A DNA stretch of 64,000 nucleotides from Apus apus (GCF_020740795.1 NC_067299.1:10670001-10734000); one strand, 5' to 3'. Counted from the first letter of the stretch, positions 11,990 through 25,600 are shown. Translations and numbers: made by a program. Notes: generated from the letters alone by a model not told the origin.

Positions 11990-12222
11990 ACACTGAAGCT
12001 TATAGACATGAGGAGGAAATTCTTTGCTGTGAGGGTGGTGAGACCCTGGCCCAGGTTGCCCAGGGAAGCTGTGGCTGCCCCATCCCTGGCAGTGTTGAAG
12101 GGCAGGTCGGATGGGGCTTGGAGCAACCTGGGCTGGTGGGAGGTGTCCCTGCCCATGCAGGGGGTTGGAACTAGATGATCTTGAAGGTCCCTTCCAACTC
12201 AAACCGTTCCATGATTCTATGT
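11990..12222 (+). mobile_element. CR1: CR1 LINE 3' fragment
   Basis: Plus-strand CR1 with GTGGTGAGACCCTGGCCCAG, CCTGCCCATGCAGGGGGTTG and the tail CCGTTCCATGATTCTATG. It is of the same subfamily as 2450-2645. Confidence 0.95.
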
Positions 12223-13367
12223 GCTCATGTGCCACTGATTTAAGTTACTTCGAGTCACCTGTTGTCCTAACTTTGCCAGCAGCTCTCCAGTCCTGTAAAC
12301 CAACTTCTGCTCTGCTTATGCTGTTTTTCAGCAGCACCTTGAGACATGACTTCTCAAAAGGTGCTTCATTTCCCCAGCATCCACATGGTAAATAAATACT
12401 CCATAAGGCATGAGATGCACAGTAAAGTCAAACGCGCTTTCAAACATTCTTGGTTATTCAGTAAACAAAACATGTTCTCTTTATAAACTTATAAAATTAT
12501 AAAATTGACCTCCTGCAATATCACTGTGCAAAAGTTTTCATTTGATTACACATTTATGAACTGTTTTTGTGTTCTCCTCCTCTCTCTCTTGCTGTACTTA
12601 TGTGCTTTGAAATCAAACCCACTCATCTCTCACACAGCACTGCAAGTTTTATCCCAACTTGCCTGCAAGAGGTCAGCAGAATATATTTAAGGCTGACCCC
12701 AAGAAGAATACTCATTTTCCTTCAAACATTTCCTTTATTACTTAATTTAAGCCCTCTTGAATAGTCCTGCTGTCTCTAATGTGACCATTGTCACAGCGAT
12801 GCAGCAGCAGCTCCAAAACGAGACGTGGTTTTTAATTGTCTGGGGAAGCACTGATGTTAATCACATCACTTCATTCAACGTGGTGGGTTCTACCTTCAAA
12901 TATTGTGCTTGCTTTCTGAAGATGTGGCTTGGACACACAGGCAAATAATAGGGTTTGCTTTGGGTCAAAACAATATCCAGGGGTGGTGTGAAGAGCTGGA
13001 CTTCAAGTCCCACCTCATGGCTCCATCTTCTGCTGGTTGGGAGCTGAGGAGGCCCTACAGGCAACCTCCTGCTGGCACTGCTGCATCTTGAGAGGTGGAA
13101 ACCAGCTACACTCGTAGCAGGAGTTGGGAGCACAGTGCAGAGCAGTTGCCTGCAATATTTGTGCAGCTTCTGGAGGTCCAAGCATTGGGAAGTCCAAGCT
13201 GGGTGGGGATGTCAACACAGTCATCATGCTGGTTCTGGTGGGAAGAGGCTGGGTGGGGCTCTGGGGTGCCAGGACACATGCTGGGTACACCACAGTTGGT
13301 GTATCCCACTTGGGGCATGACCTCTGGAATAATGTTTGGGCATAATAAATAATTATTGGAGCTAAAA
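12223..13367. other. Non-genic unique sequence
   Basis: Nothing recognised. It is AT-richer than its surroundings between about 12400 and 12760. Confidence 0.55.
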
Positions 13368-13532
13368 TCACAGTATCACAGCATCATTCTGGTTGGAAAA
13401 GACCTTCAAGATCTAGTCCAACCACTGCCCTAACTCTGCAGCATCCACCACTAAACCCTGTCCCCTGGCACCACATGTGTCTTTCAGATGTCTCCAGGGA
13501 TGGTGGCTCAACCACCTCCTCAGACAGCCTGG
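13368..13532 (-). mobile_element. CR1: CR1 LINE 3' fragment (old)
   Basis: Minus-strand CR1 with the tail at TCACAGTATCACAGCATCAT and the block GGTTGGAAAAGACCTTCAAG. It contains the CCAGGGATGGTGGCTCAACC block, after which it is truncated. It is more diverged than most copies here. Confidence 0.85.
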
Positions 13533-14216
13533 ATCATTGACTCTAGAAGCAGAAAAGCAACTATGAGATGCCCACAAACTATTGAAGCCATAAGCTTCAC
13601 GCTCACATGACCTTAAATATGGAAAGTGTATTAAAAATAAAGAAGTTACTTGAAAAGAAATAAAAAGGGATAAGTTAAAAGAGTAAAATAAGTCCGTATT
13701 ACAAACCTGGAATAAACACACAGTGCCAAACCAACCAGAGCTGGAAGGAAAAACAGTTTGTGCAGCTACACAGCCAAGTAGAGGAGTGAAAAGGCATTTC
13801 TCAACAAGTCCAAGAAATGTTCAAGAGAGGAAATAGATCCCTGAATTTCATAAAGTGCACAGGGAGGGATGATGTAGCAGGCCAAGAGCAGGAACTTGCT
13901 AGAGATGGAACAATAAAACCTCTTCAGAAACACCAGGGGAAGGGAGGTGATGTGGCTGAGAGATGATCACCAAATAAAAAGTGTCCTCAGGAGAGACAGG
14001 TCACAGCAGAAAGGTTAGGTGAACTGTTTGCCTTGGTTTTCATCAGGAAGGAGATGGGAAAATAAGGCAGGAAACAAAGATAAACCATCTGTTTTCATAA
14101 CGAAAGCAAAAATTTCCAATTGCAATCCCAGGGAGACCTGTAAAATGTATCTCCCCATTGATTAAGGAATCACCTGGGCACTGCAGGGGTGTGAGGAGTG
14201 AGACAACATTTACTAA
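13533..14216. other. Non-genic unique sequence
   Basis: No gene recognised; A-rich on the plus strand around 13610-13700. A stretch near 14010-14060 resembles an internal CR1 region, but I cannot support that call. Confidence 0.45.
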
Positions 14217-14593
14217 TCACAGAATCACAGAATGTTGGGGGCTGGAAGGGACCTCCGAAGACCATCCAGTCCAACCCCCCTGCCAGAGCAGGACCAAAAC
14301 CAGGGCAGGTCACTCAGAAAGGCATCCAGACAGGTCTGGAAAGTCTGCAGAGAAGGAGACTCCACAGCCTCTCTGGGCAGCCTGTCCCAGGGCTCTGTCA
14401 CCCTCACAGCAAAGAAGTTCTTCCTCATCTTGAGGTGGAACTTCCTGGGCTCCAGTTTGAATCCATTGCCCCTCGTCCTGTCACAGGGCACAAGTGACAA
14501 GAGCTTGTCCTGCCTTCTTGCTGCCCTCATGGATTGATAGACATTCATTAGATCCCCCCTCAGTCTTCTCCTCTCTAGACTGAAAAGCCTCAG
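14217..14593 (-). mobile_element. CR1: CR1 LINE 3' fragment
   Basis: Minus-strand CR1 with the tail AATCACAGAATCACAGAATG. It extends further 5' than the sister copy at 7306, through CATTAGATCCCCCCTCAGTC to the ACTGAAAAGCCTCAGG block. Minus-strand translation shows remains of the ORF2 C-terminus. The 5' end joins a small tandem repeat. Confidence 0.95.
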
Positions 14594-14594
14594 G

Positions 14595-14636
14595 TAATGA
14601 TACAAATATAATGATACAAATTGTAATGATACAAAG
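14595..14636 (+). repeat. Three-copy 13-15 bp tandem repeat
   Basis: TAATGATACAAA occurs three times, with 1-3 bp between copies, directly at the 5'-truncated end of the adjacent CR1. It may be a by-product of that insertion's 5' junction. Confidence 0.85.
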
Positions 14637-15199
14637 CAAACCAGGATCATCAAAACCAGAACTGGTTGCAAAAAACAACCCCAGAAATCTCTCAGCCCCC
14701 ATATCTGAAGCATCAAGAAAGAGCTGGATTGCAGTGCCAACCCCTGTAAGTAAGGAGCAAGAGAAAACCAGCCCTTGGTCTCCCAGGCAGGGAGCCCTGA
14801 ACCAGCCACTCCCACCCAGGAATGAGTTACTGGGAAGAGAACAGGGAGGTTTTGAAAACATCCACCCCAAGTTGAGCCCAGGCACCGGTAAATGGAGCAG
14901 GAGAGATTTCTGGCAATGAAAGAGAGAGCAAAACTGAAACTGTGCTGTTGTCTGAATCCATCCTGCACCTTCAGGATGAATAAATTTCTGCTCAGGGCTT
15001 TTGAGAAAGGAAAGAACAGAAGGAGGGAAGGTGAGAGGAAGGAAGTGAGCTCGGACAGAGACAGGGAGCAGCTTCTGCACAAAACCAGACTGACACATTA
15101 GGGCCTTCAAGCTGGGGAAGAAGTGCTTGAAAGGGATGTGGGAGACAAATATGAAAGCAGAGTTTTACCACACCCTCTACATCACAGAGCAAGTGAATA

Positions 15200-15715
15200 G
15201 AGAATCACAGAATCATTAAGGTTGGAAGGGATCTCAAAGATCACCAAGTTCCAGCCCCCCTGCCATGAGCAGGGAACCCACCACCAGACCAGGCTGCACA
15301 AACCCTCATCCAACCTGGCCTTAAAAACCTCCAGAGATGGGACATCAACAACCTCCCTGGGCAACCCATCCCAGTTCCTCACCACCCTTAGAGTGAAGAA
15401 TTTCTTCCCAATATCTCACCTAAATCCCCCCTCTCTCAGTTTAAAACCATCACCCCTTGTCCTATCACTGTCTTCTCTGATGAAAAGCCCCTCCCCAGCT
15501 TTCCTGGAGCCCCTTCAGGCACTGGAAGCTGCTCTAAGGTCACCCTGGAGCCTTCTCTTCTCCAGGCTGAACACCCCAACTCTCCCAGCCTGTCTCCAGA
15601 GCAGAGCTGCTCCAGCCCTCTGATCATCTTGATGGACCCTCTCCATCAGGTCTGTACCTTTCTTGTGCTGAGGGCACCAGAACTGGACACAGTATTACAG
15701 GTGGGGTGTGACTGA
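15200..15715 (-). mobile_element. CR1: CR1 LINE 3' fragment
   Basis: Minus-strand CR1 with the tail AGAATCACAGAATCATTAAG. It continues through CCAGAGATGGGACATCAACA and CTTCTCTTCCAGGCTGAACA-type blocks to about CAGGTGGGGTGTGACTG. It is the intact sister needed to see what was lost from the copy at 3984-4552. Confidence 0.95.
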
Positions 15716-15765
15716 TGTTCTGGTTTGGTTCCAAACAACAACACCAGAGCAGAGTAGAGGGGTAG

Positions 15766-15804
15766 GAAAAAAAAAAAAAAAAGGAAAAGAAAAAAAAAAG
15801 GAAG
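15766..15804 (+). repeat. A-rich low-complexity tract
   Basis: About 39 bp of A broken only by four G-bearing interruptions, some 50 bp beyond the 5' end of the minus-strand CR1. No gene-related role is apparent. Confidence 0.9.
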
Positions 15805-16465
15805 TATTTTATTTTTGCAGATTGTCCATAATTACACTGTGGAATTTTTCCTGGAACACATGACAGTGCTCAAAAGCTGAAATAGGTTCAGGGAAGAATA
15901 AACTAAGTCATTGAAACAGAGACAGACACAACCTCCTGCTCAGGAAGTTCCTGTGAGGGACTGAGAGAAGTTGGGAAGTTGTCAGGGAACATCTATGTTG
16001 TACTTGTAGGATCCAGGAGATTAGATGAGAGAGAAATTGTCCTCACTATTTAGAGAGGCTTTGGCAAGGCATGCAAGTCCCTTACATGGTCCTGAGTCTG
16101 TGTGGCTCTTTTTCTGCTAACAGAGAAGAAAATGTTTCCTCCTGTAGCTGCTGGAGATGGAAGACATTCTCCATCAGACTGCAGCAATTTGGTGTGGGTC
16201 ACGTTTTTGACATGAAGTGGTCAACTAATGCTCAAGAAAAAGCCCAATGAATCATCAACTGTGATCCTGTGCTTTGCACAGAGCAGGTTCTTTTCACACT
16301 ATTCAACTCAGCTGATCTGCTCTTTAAAAACCTTCCGTGGTGACTCTGACTCAGGCACATTACCACAAAAATAAATAATTTTTTTTTTTTTTTTCAGGGC
16401 CTTTCATGGACTTGTCTGCAAGAAGCTGCACAGCAAGGATGGTCATTCTGCCTTGTCTTGTACTT
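15805..16465. other. Non-genic unique sequence
   Basis: Nothing recognised apart from a run of 15-16 T at about 16379-16394. Confidence 0.55.
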
Positions 16466-16698
16466 TAGAATCATAGAATGATAGAATCATCATCAAGGTT
16501 GGAAAAGACCTTCAAGATCAAGTCCAACCAGCCACCCTCCAACCCCTAACCACTAAATCTATCTCCCAGAGCACCACGTCTACCCCTTTTTTGAACATCT
16601 CCAGGGATGGTGCCTCCACCACCTTCCTGGGCAGCCTGTCCCAAGGCTTCACCACTCTTTCTGTGGATAAATTCTTCCTAATATCCAATCTGAACCTC
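16466..16698 (-). mobile_element. CR1: CR1 LINE 3' fragment
   Basis: Minus-strand CR1 with a long tail (TAGAATCATAGAATGATAGA) and the GAGCACCACGTCTACCCCTT block. It runs to TTCCTAATATCCAATCTGAA. It is the last CR1 before the 9-kb CR1-free block. Confidence 0.95.
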
Positions 16699-19600
16699 TG
16701 ATAGCATTGTCCTTATTGATACATATTCCCAATATAGCCAGGTGCCTGAGGGCCTTGAGGATCCAGAGAATACCCTTGTCCCACCAGCTGTCCTCACCAA
16801 GTCCTGGTTGCTCCCGACCTGCTGCAGCCACAACTATGGCACACCATGGCTTCCTGTACTGGTTGTGGCTGGAGGAAGTGATGGGGAGGGGAAGAGGGAA
16901 GCCAACATGCCAGACTGTTGCCTCCAAGTCCCAGAAGAAGTCTTGGTGTCCTACTGTCAGACCAAGTGCCTGCTGTGCCCTACAAACACGTGGTTTACAT
17001 TGCAGCACTCTGTTCTCCACCCCTGTTGGGAGACATATCCCAGGATCAGGGGAATATCAGCACGTGCTTCCAGCTTTATGCTTCCTTCACAGCATCCCCT
17101 CACACTCCCTGCCAGTATTTTCATAAACAAACCCTATTTTCTTTAATTTTCTCTATACCAGGATGGGAGACCACGTGACAGTGATACCTACTGGGGACAG
17201 TCTGTATGACAAAGACAGGGCCACAAACAAGGTTGTGGGGCTTTACCCAAAGCCCACTGCAAAGCTCTGCTCTCTGAAATATGGTGTGATTTCCATTCAA
17301 AACCAAGTATTTCGGGAAAAGCCCAGAGCAACCTTCCCAGCCTTCCCCTCTCCTTCCATCCCTGGACCTTCTGGCAGCAGTGCCCATGAAACTCCACACA
17401 ATCTGCTTCCCTCTCCTCAAAAGCCAAAGCATCAATCCAAAGAAATCAAATGTGGCTTTTGGAGATCTGAGTGCTCCTCGTGTCAGCCAGGCCAAGCCAG
17501 AGCTATACCAGCACTCAAGAAGGTGACCATGTGTCCTGTGCCAACGTGACTGCAGACTGAAGCTCATGGAGACCAAGATCTGCAGCCCCATGTCTGCTCC
17601 CAGGGTCCCAGGCACTCTTGTTCCTGGATGTGCTCTGACAGAGGTTGCTCTCATTCCATCCTACCTGGGACATTCTCATCTGGACACTCATCATATGGTT
17701 GCCAAGGCTTGTCCCCACCACTGGTTTTGACAGTTTGCAGCTGACCCTGGACCAGCCTCCAGCTGTTCAAAAGGTCAGTCTCCAGCCCAGAACAACATCT
17801 GCTGGGTGTCTAACAGCTGACATGGGGCAAAAGCAGGGTCAGTGCTACCAAAGGGATCGGCAGGACTCTTCAAGGTTCCTTGATGCCTCTGGCTGTTCTC
17901 AGCCTGCCTAGAGCTGTAACTGCTTTCTCAAGCATGAAATAAGACCCCAGGTGGGGCCCCTCGTGTCCTTTGTGCCACAAGCGATGTAAGCCCACACCCC
18001 TTCATCATAAACCCTCTCCTTGAAGTCACACGGTTCAGCTGGGTTGTGAAGAGCAGTGACAGGATTTTCCACAGATCCATCTTCTTCTTGTACCCTGGAG
18101 AAATCTTGTATCTCTCATAAATGACATTTCAGGAGGGAATAAAATATTTATCACCCTTCCTGGTGACAGCACCGCACGATTTAGTTTCTTCAATCAGATC
18201 ACAGGACAAAATTACACCTTCAGTCCAGGGCCCAATCTGATGGAGATTACTTTCCATGGGTGTGGTTTCTCTGAAATGCCTGAATCTTCTTTCCCACTCT
18301 GGAAGGTCACCAGAAACTCGAGAAGCAGATGGCCATGGGGCTGGGTTCCATGGGGTGGGCACAGTGGGTCTCCTGGCTGGGTCTTACCCCCCAGGGGCTC
18401 CACCACAGCCCTGGGTGCTGTGCTGAGAGTGGAGCTGGTGTCCACCAGCACCACTGGGTCCTGCCCCAACAGGTTTTTCTCTGGGGCCAGCACTGGTCAG
18501 GATGAATCCCTCTGGTGTAATTAGCATCACAACAACCCTTGGATCTGCAGCTTTAGTTCCAGATGATGGGTCTTTGCATACAAGCTCACTGAAAGGAACT
18601 TACAAAAATAACCATTTTGCAGGGATTGCATGTGCAGTGCCAAGGGCCAATGCCACCCTCATAGAAGCTTCTTGGCACCATCACAGCTCACACATTACAT
18701 CCATTAACACGTAGACCACTCACGTGTTACGACATCAAGTCCGTCACCAGCCCATTGGCCACAGCAGAACTTCTGCCTTTCCCAGGAACCACCAGCCAGC
18801 CACGGATCCCTCCATGTGCCAACACATTCCTGCTTTCTCCTTCCAGGCATGGCTGCAGATCTGGGGTGGTTCTGTGGTGTCAACCAGGCTGCAGATCATT
18901 ATGGACAGCAAAGGTCCCTGGGACAGCCAGGCTCAGTATCTCCTCCATGAGAAGGCCTGTCCCAACACATAGCAGCTTTCTCATCCTTAGAACTTTACTA
19001 TTCTCAAGTGAATCTTTTCCCAGCTCCACAGGCCTTTTTGCCACAGTGTATTTATGAGGGACCAAAAAGAAAAATACATTTGAAATAGCTTTTCCTTTGA
19101 GTTACAGGTCCATCTGTGCCAGACTATTCCTGTCTTTACTCTTCCAGTAGAGCCTCCAAGAGAAACCTTTGCAAAATCACCCCATGAGCATCTCACCAGC
19201 TTCCAGGAAAGCACTTGCAGCTCCTGAGGGCTTGTTACTCCACCATGAAACTGTGCCTCAGGCTCCCAAAGCACTTGGGCAGTTCTCAAACCAGAGCCAA
19301 TGCTTTAGCAAGAGCCAGAAGTAATTCAGAGTAATTCAGCTCCTGAGCAGACCAGGATGCAGCACAGAAGGATTTTAAAGGGTGAAAACTCTATCAAACT
19401 GGGCAACATCTGGACATGACTTTCTTGAAAACCTGCTTTCAAGTATTCCCAGGGCTTCTGATACAATTTGGCTTAACTTCAAATAAAGTTCAGCCTCTAG
19501 CAGACAATTGATTTCTGGCAGCCTCTGGGTGGTCATGGAAAACAAGGTTCACATTGTTCTGTGCAGCCTCTTCCCTCCTGCCACCAACATGCAGGTTTTA

Positions 19601-22600
19601 CATAACACACCGAAAGCAGCTCATGTTGAAAGGGGGGGGGGGGGGGACCTATCCTGAAGGAAAGGAAAAAAAGAAAGAAATTGGGGGAAAAAAATCAAAG
19701 GAGAAAATTCCACAGCAGGGGATGGATCAGCATGCTGTGCAAGGCTCCCTGACCCCAGCTAAAGCTCCCAGGTGATCAGCACGACCCGCGTGGGGACGAT
19801 GCCGCGTCGCGCCGACCTGCCACGCTGATGTTTGTATCTCAGACATTGTGCTTAATAACTGTGCCACTTCATTCCTATGCTACGTTTTTACAACTTCAGG
19901 CCTCTGTAGGATTTTATGACTGTTTTCAATTCATCAGACTCATTCAAGCTGTAATACCCTGCCAGGGATGTAGAATGGGGTGGACATACAATCCCTTGCT
20001 CTGAACAGAAGAATATATTAGACTCTCTCAGCTAGAAAGACTAAATGCAGGTTTTATCTCAGTCAGATCTGTTGTGGACCCTTCCTGCTCCAGATACCCT
20101 GCTGCTCTTCTTTTGTTTAAAGGTGGCTGGTGGAAAAAAAAAAAAAAAAGAAGCCAAAATGAGAGTTATGCCTTCAGTGTTTGTGGGATTTCCAGGTTAC
20201 GGAGTAAAGTTTATTACCTACAATAAAAAGAGAATTCTTCTGCTGCTTGTTCTTCAGAAATTCAGGCCTTGTTTGTACTCGGAAAATCTCAGATGGCTGG
20301 AGACTGACAAACAGGGCAGGATGGAGCAAATTGCCTTTTGGGTCTTTTGGGAAGCTCTGATCTTTGTGCCCACTTGGGACTGGTCTCTCTCGGTGTTACC
20401 AAGTAGCTCTGGGGGGGAGGAAAGGGCTCTGGGATGATGGAAAACTCGTTGCAGGGATAATTTTTGCAGGATGTTGGGGACTGTCTGCCAAACTCACTGA
20501 GGGCCTGCTGCTTGCTCAAGGTTCATATTCACCCTTTCCACCCACAACAACCTCAGTGGCCATCTCAGCCCTCTCCATCTGCCCAGATGGGGAGAGACAA
20601 ACTTGGTAATAGTTATCATGAGTAAGTGAAGAACATTCAAAGGAAAAAAGAGTCCTTTTCATCACCACAAAGCCAAGAAGAGGAGTCTAAACTCAATATA
20701 CTCGATTTAGAAAAGAAAACCTTAGGCGGGTCACCTTTAATTTGAGTCATGCCAGGTGAGTGATTCTCTGCCTGCCTCTAATTCCTTTTGTCATCATGGT
20801 TCAAGAGCATCACTGAGTCACAGAACTCAGAGCTTAGTTACAGAGGACAAAGGACTGGATTCCACTAACGGCTGATGGGGAAAATGCCTTCCCCCCCCTC
20901 TCCCTTCCTCCTTTTTTTATCTCAATGCTGATAGAATTACAGTGGAAAAGCCAAAGCAGCCACCCATCCCTCCTTTGCTGGACAGTGCAGCTCCCCTCAA
21001 AGTTCAAGTGTCCACCAGGAGATAAATCCAGGCTTGGGCATCCAAGGTGGCTCAGCGTGGAGGTCCTGGCTGACATTTACCTTCCAACCCCCTGGGGGGG
21101 GGTTCAGCTCCCTGACTCTACCTGCCAATTTGTAGCAGGTCCCACCCCAGCCAGGCTCCACCAGCTCCCCAGTCTGCACACTCCATCATGCTGGAGATGC
21201 AAAGGGCTGGGCCCAGGAAATATCCATCCATGCCAGGACCTGTTCCCTGCTAGTCAGCAAAACTTTTCAGCCCTTCATTTCATTCTATTATTTCTGCTGA
21301 TGGCACTATAAATAATTACTCCCCACCCTCCATGTGCCTAAGAGGCTTGAGTCACTTTGCTGAACCAAGATGTACATTTTGTTTAATCTTTTCTCCCCCC
21401 ACTTATATTTATCCATGGTTTTCAAATCCTACTCTGAGTTTTCCAGCTCTGCAGGGTGAAGGAAACAGGTTTTGGGGGCTTCAACCAAGAAGAGTTTTGT
21501 CTGCAGTCCCTCTTGGACCACAAGAAAGGGTGCTTTTACTTTCAGGCACTTTCAGGTTTCCTTGCCAGGTCATTTGCACTGTGAGCTGGAAACAAGGGAG
21601 CTTTTATCTCGTGCCTCAGCCACAAGGGCCAAGTTCCCTCCTAATGTCACCCAAAGTCACAAACGGTTAAATCGCTACTGAAGAGAAGAGAGAGGAGCCA
21701 GGGATGAGAGCAACCCTGACCAGGAAAACCCTTCAGTGCAAAAGCCCCAGGGCACCCAACAATTCTTTTCCTCCCCAGTCCCTCAGACTTAAGCCTGCAT
21801 TTTTCCCTCTGCCCTGGCATCTTTGCTTTGCTTCCTCCCCTCCAAGTTTAATTCCTTCAGCTGCTCCAGCCGAAGCCTCTTGCTGCCCACAAACCACCTG
21901 ATAACTCCAGGATCCCTGGCTCAGCTGCCCATGCACCAATACCCAGCTCCACTTCCAAGGTCCCCATCCCATGGCTCCCTCCCTTTTTGTCTGGGAGAAA
22001 AAAGCCCATTTCCCTGAGCCCTTTTTTTTTTTTGCTGTGCCAGCGTCTCATCACACCTCACACAAACAGCTTGTCTCCTGATTTACTGAGAGTGGTGGCC
22101 ACCACCGAGCACTTCTTGAGGAGATTAGTGGCTGCTTTTCCACTCCTCTTTCCAGGCTTGAGGGGGTTTGCTATTTGTCAAAAGTGTCATCAACCTCAGG
22201 TAGGCACTGGGATAAATGTTAACCTAGCAGAGCCTCTGTTCCCCTCTGGGGAACCCACGGAGCAGGGAGGCTCCTCAGGAGCCATGTTCACCTGGGACTG
22301 GAGAAAAATGGGCTCTCATTAAGATCAGGTCATCCTGGTGATGCATCAGCCAAAGGAACAGCAACACATAATTTAAAGAAATAGCCACGTCGGGTGGAAA
22401 TACAAATGGAGAGATCACTCAGGTAGGAGCAGAGGGGGGGAGACAAATCGATGGGTGAATGGGGCAGTTAGCAGTTAAATGTTCTCTGTGCACAGTGTTC
22501 TCTGAAGGGCAATTTATAACCCCAGCTCCGGGTTACGGTGCTGAGGAGATGAGGCTCCAGTGCAAATATAACACTGTCTTCCCTAATAACCCCGGGACTC

Positions 22601-25600
22601 GCTCCGTGAGGATCTGAAGGAATGCTCTGCAATGCGCATGAAAGGATCCAGCAAAACTCTTAACCTGGTGCACTTGCAAGGGGGGAGGCAGAGGGGAGAG
22701 GAGCCACCAGCAGAGGTGCTGGGGGCAAAGCATCTGGGGCAAAAGGACCAACTTCTCGGGTGATTTATGAACCCGGCATCCCAACTTCTGCTGAGCAGCA
22801 GCTCTGTGATTTAAGGAGGGGGAGGAAAAAAAAAAAAAAGAAAAAGAAAAAAAGCCTTCAAACCCACCAACTCTAGACCATGCACCAAGTTATTGAGAGG
22901 GGAGAGAGCAGAGTGGTGGTGGCAGGACAGGGAGCCCCCCGGCAGCGTGGTGGGAGATGCCTCCTGCCACTGTCCCCGTGTGAGGCAACCAGCCAGAAGG
23001 GACACGTTAGACTTTCTCTCCAGCAACCGAAAAGACACGAAAGGATAAAAGGGTGTGTGTGGGGGGGGAAGCTGCCAGCAAGGAGAGGGGGAGAAGCCAT
23101 GCAAGCAGCCCCGTCCCTCCACACCTACCTACTGCCACCGGTCCCAGGTGAGCGACTCCCCCCATCCATGCCGTGGTGCCAGGGAGCCCTGAGATGTCCT
23201 GCAGGAGCGAGAGTGACTGCCGTGACTTGGGAAGACAGAGTATGGTACAAGCTTTAATTAAAAGAGTCTGAAGGCTCCTGCTCGCTCGCCCGTTTTTTTG
23301 CAGTAACTGGGTAGGATTTAAAGGGCTAGAACCCCCGATTGGTGCTGCTGCTCCCCCAGGAGCGACGTTCTCCTGCCCCAGCCTGCCAGTCCCAGCAGCC
23401 TCTCATTGCCCATCAGGGGCATCCTGGAGTCCTTAGAAGCAGCACGAGGAGTTTCTTGGTGGCAGCAGCAACAAATTGTAAATCAATGCTCTGGAGAGCC
23501 GGCAGAGCGGGCGGTGAGTGGAGATGCTCCTGGCAGTGGGGCGGACGAGGACAGTCCAAGATCTCCTGCAGACTCAGGGAGGAAAGTTAGTGCTCTACCA
23601 GCATTCTGGTGAGACGGGAGGAGGAGGAGGGTTGTGTCCCCTCTTTCCTGGTGCTGCCACTGCTCTGCAGCAGTGCCCAAAGGCAGTGCCCTCAGGGGTG
23701 CTCTGGGTGGGTGGGTGGTGTCACCCCAGCTCGGCTCTACAGAACAGGGTGCTCAGCCTCCTCCTGCCTCTGGACAGCGAGCAGGGCAGCGTGGCCATCT
23801 GGATTTGGTGGCTGCTTCCTTGTGCCAAGGCAGTGGGGAGAGGACCTGGTGCTGGTCGGAGCCTGGTGGTCCTTCCTTTGGTTTCAGGTTCCTCCAGATG
23901 TTTTCCAGATGTCCATCAAAACACCCAGCTGTGACAGCTCAGGCTTCTCAGAGCATCCTGGTCTGCTCAGCATGGCAGGGACGGCCAAAACGCCATCAAG
24001 CCTTGTCAGACCTCTTCCCTCTTCCTCTCCCAGCAGAGAGGTGCTGAAGGTTGAGTGCAGGGTTTTCACTGAGCACTACTTGGTTCAGGTTTTGAGTTAA
24101 AACGAGGAAAAAACAAGGGGAACAACCAGGAAAGAATGAACCTCATCTCCTCCTCCTTTTCCCTGGTTTGGCCCCAAAACACAACCCACCCTTGCTGAGG
24201 CCAGCTTCAGAGCATCACAGCCACGAGCTGCAGCACTGGCCGTGTCCAATCAATCCCTTCCTCACACTCAGGGCCGACCCGCATGTTCTGGCTTCCTCTT
24301 CCCTTATTAATTACACGAGGTGGTGGGTGCCAAAACAAAAAGCTGGGTTTCATTCCGCGCTGCAACCCAGCTCCAAGCTGCTGAGATAATTAGCAGGGTT
24401 TTAATGAATGAGAAGATGACCAAGATGGAGGAAGAAAGGATGAGGAGGGAGGGGAAAGGCTGTTGGGGCCCGGGGAGAGAAACTGCATCCGAGTGGGAGA
24501 GACTCCCTTGCCCAAGCCAAGGCTTTGAGCTGCCCTCAGCACCCGGGTGGCTCCGTGGAGCCTCGTGCCGGGGGGTGGGCTTGGCCAGGGGCCACTCCAG
24601 GGAGCAAAATGGCTGTTTCCTCACCCTAGCCTGGTGACATCCACCTGGCTGCAGGGAGCAGAGGGGAACTGGCTTTGGATCCTGCTTTTTCTGCAATTCT
24701 TGGGCAAGCGCCGCTGGGAGGCACATCAGCCTGGGGCTTGCTGGAGCATCAGCACGGCTCTGCAAGGGCTTCTGCTGGTGGCTGGAGGGTCTCACTCCAC
24801 AACACAGCTCTCCAAATCCCTTCTGACCCACGTGAACAGCCCCACGTCTTCCCTCTACATCAATCTGACAACAAGCACAGGTACCATTTCCCAGACTAAC
24901 TCTGAGGTTTGCCCTCAGCTGCAAATTGCTAGGTAAGACACTCCTTGGCAGAGGCTGGTGGGAAAGTGCTCTTCTAAATTGTGAGGAACACCAGGAGGAG
25001 GTGAAAATCCAGCAAGAACTGGGTGTCCCCAGAGGCTCCAACCTCCAGCCCGAGCTGCCGTTTCCTTGTGTGCGTCTTGGAGACAAGCAGCTCTTGTCCC
25101 TTTAATTATTAATCCATGCACTGACGTAGTCAGATGCACATGGGCTTCTAAAGGATGCTCTGGTGTCAAAAAATGAGGAATACATTTCCTGCTCTCCCTT
25201 AAAACTTGTCTCGGCCACGTGACCAATTTTATTGCCGTTCCGCTCTAATTTTAAATATAACAAGAAACGTTAGAGATTTCAATTAAAACATCCTTTCCTT
25301 GAGATACTGGAAAGTAGCCTGAAGGGAAGACCACGTGTGATATTTTTCACTGGGATGGATTGTGCTAGATCTGATTTCCTGATCACAGGCCCTGGCTGTC
25401 GGGCAGGGCTTGGCCAAGCTGTTCAGCTTTCAGAAGCTCCTCAGCCTGCTTTGCATTTTCAGCCACAGATTTGTGTTTCTGAAACAAACCTTGCATTTAC
25501 TCCACCCATTTTGGTCAACCTGGAAGTCTGCAATGAGGGGAAAAAAAATCAACCCCAGTGTGGTGACACCCTTGAATCTGGGAATTTTTTGGTGTTGGAT

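Noticed and set aside
17121..18730. Open stretches on both strands, one plus-strand frame (17163-17549) preceded by a splice-acceptor-like TTTTCTCTATACCAG
   Set aside because: Both strands read equally 'protein-like' and no family is recognisable. The stretches are interrupted by stops within 130 codons. Expression data would be needed to call exons.
24307..25086. 259-codon minus-strand open frame
   Set aside because: No splice context, domain or coding-like composition that I can point to. It is overlapped by plus-strand frames of similar quality in the same GC-rich stretch.
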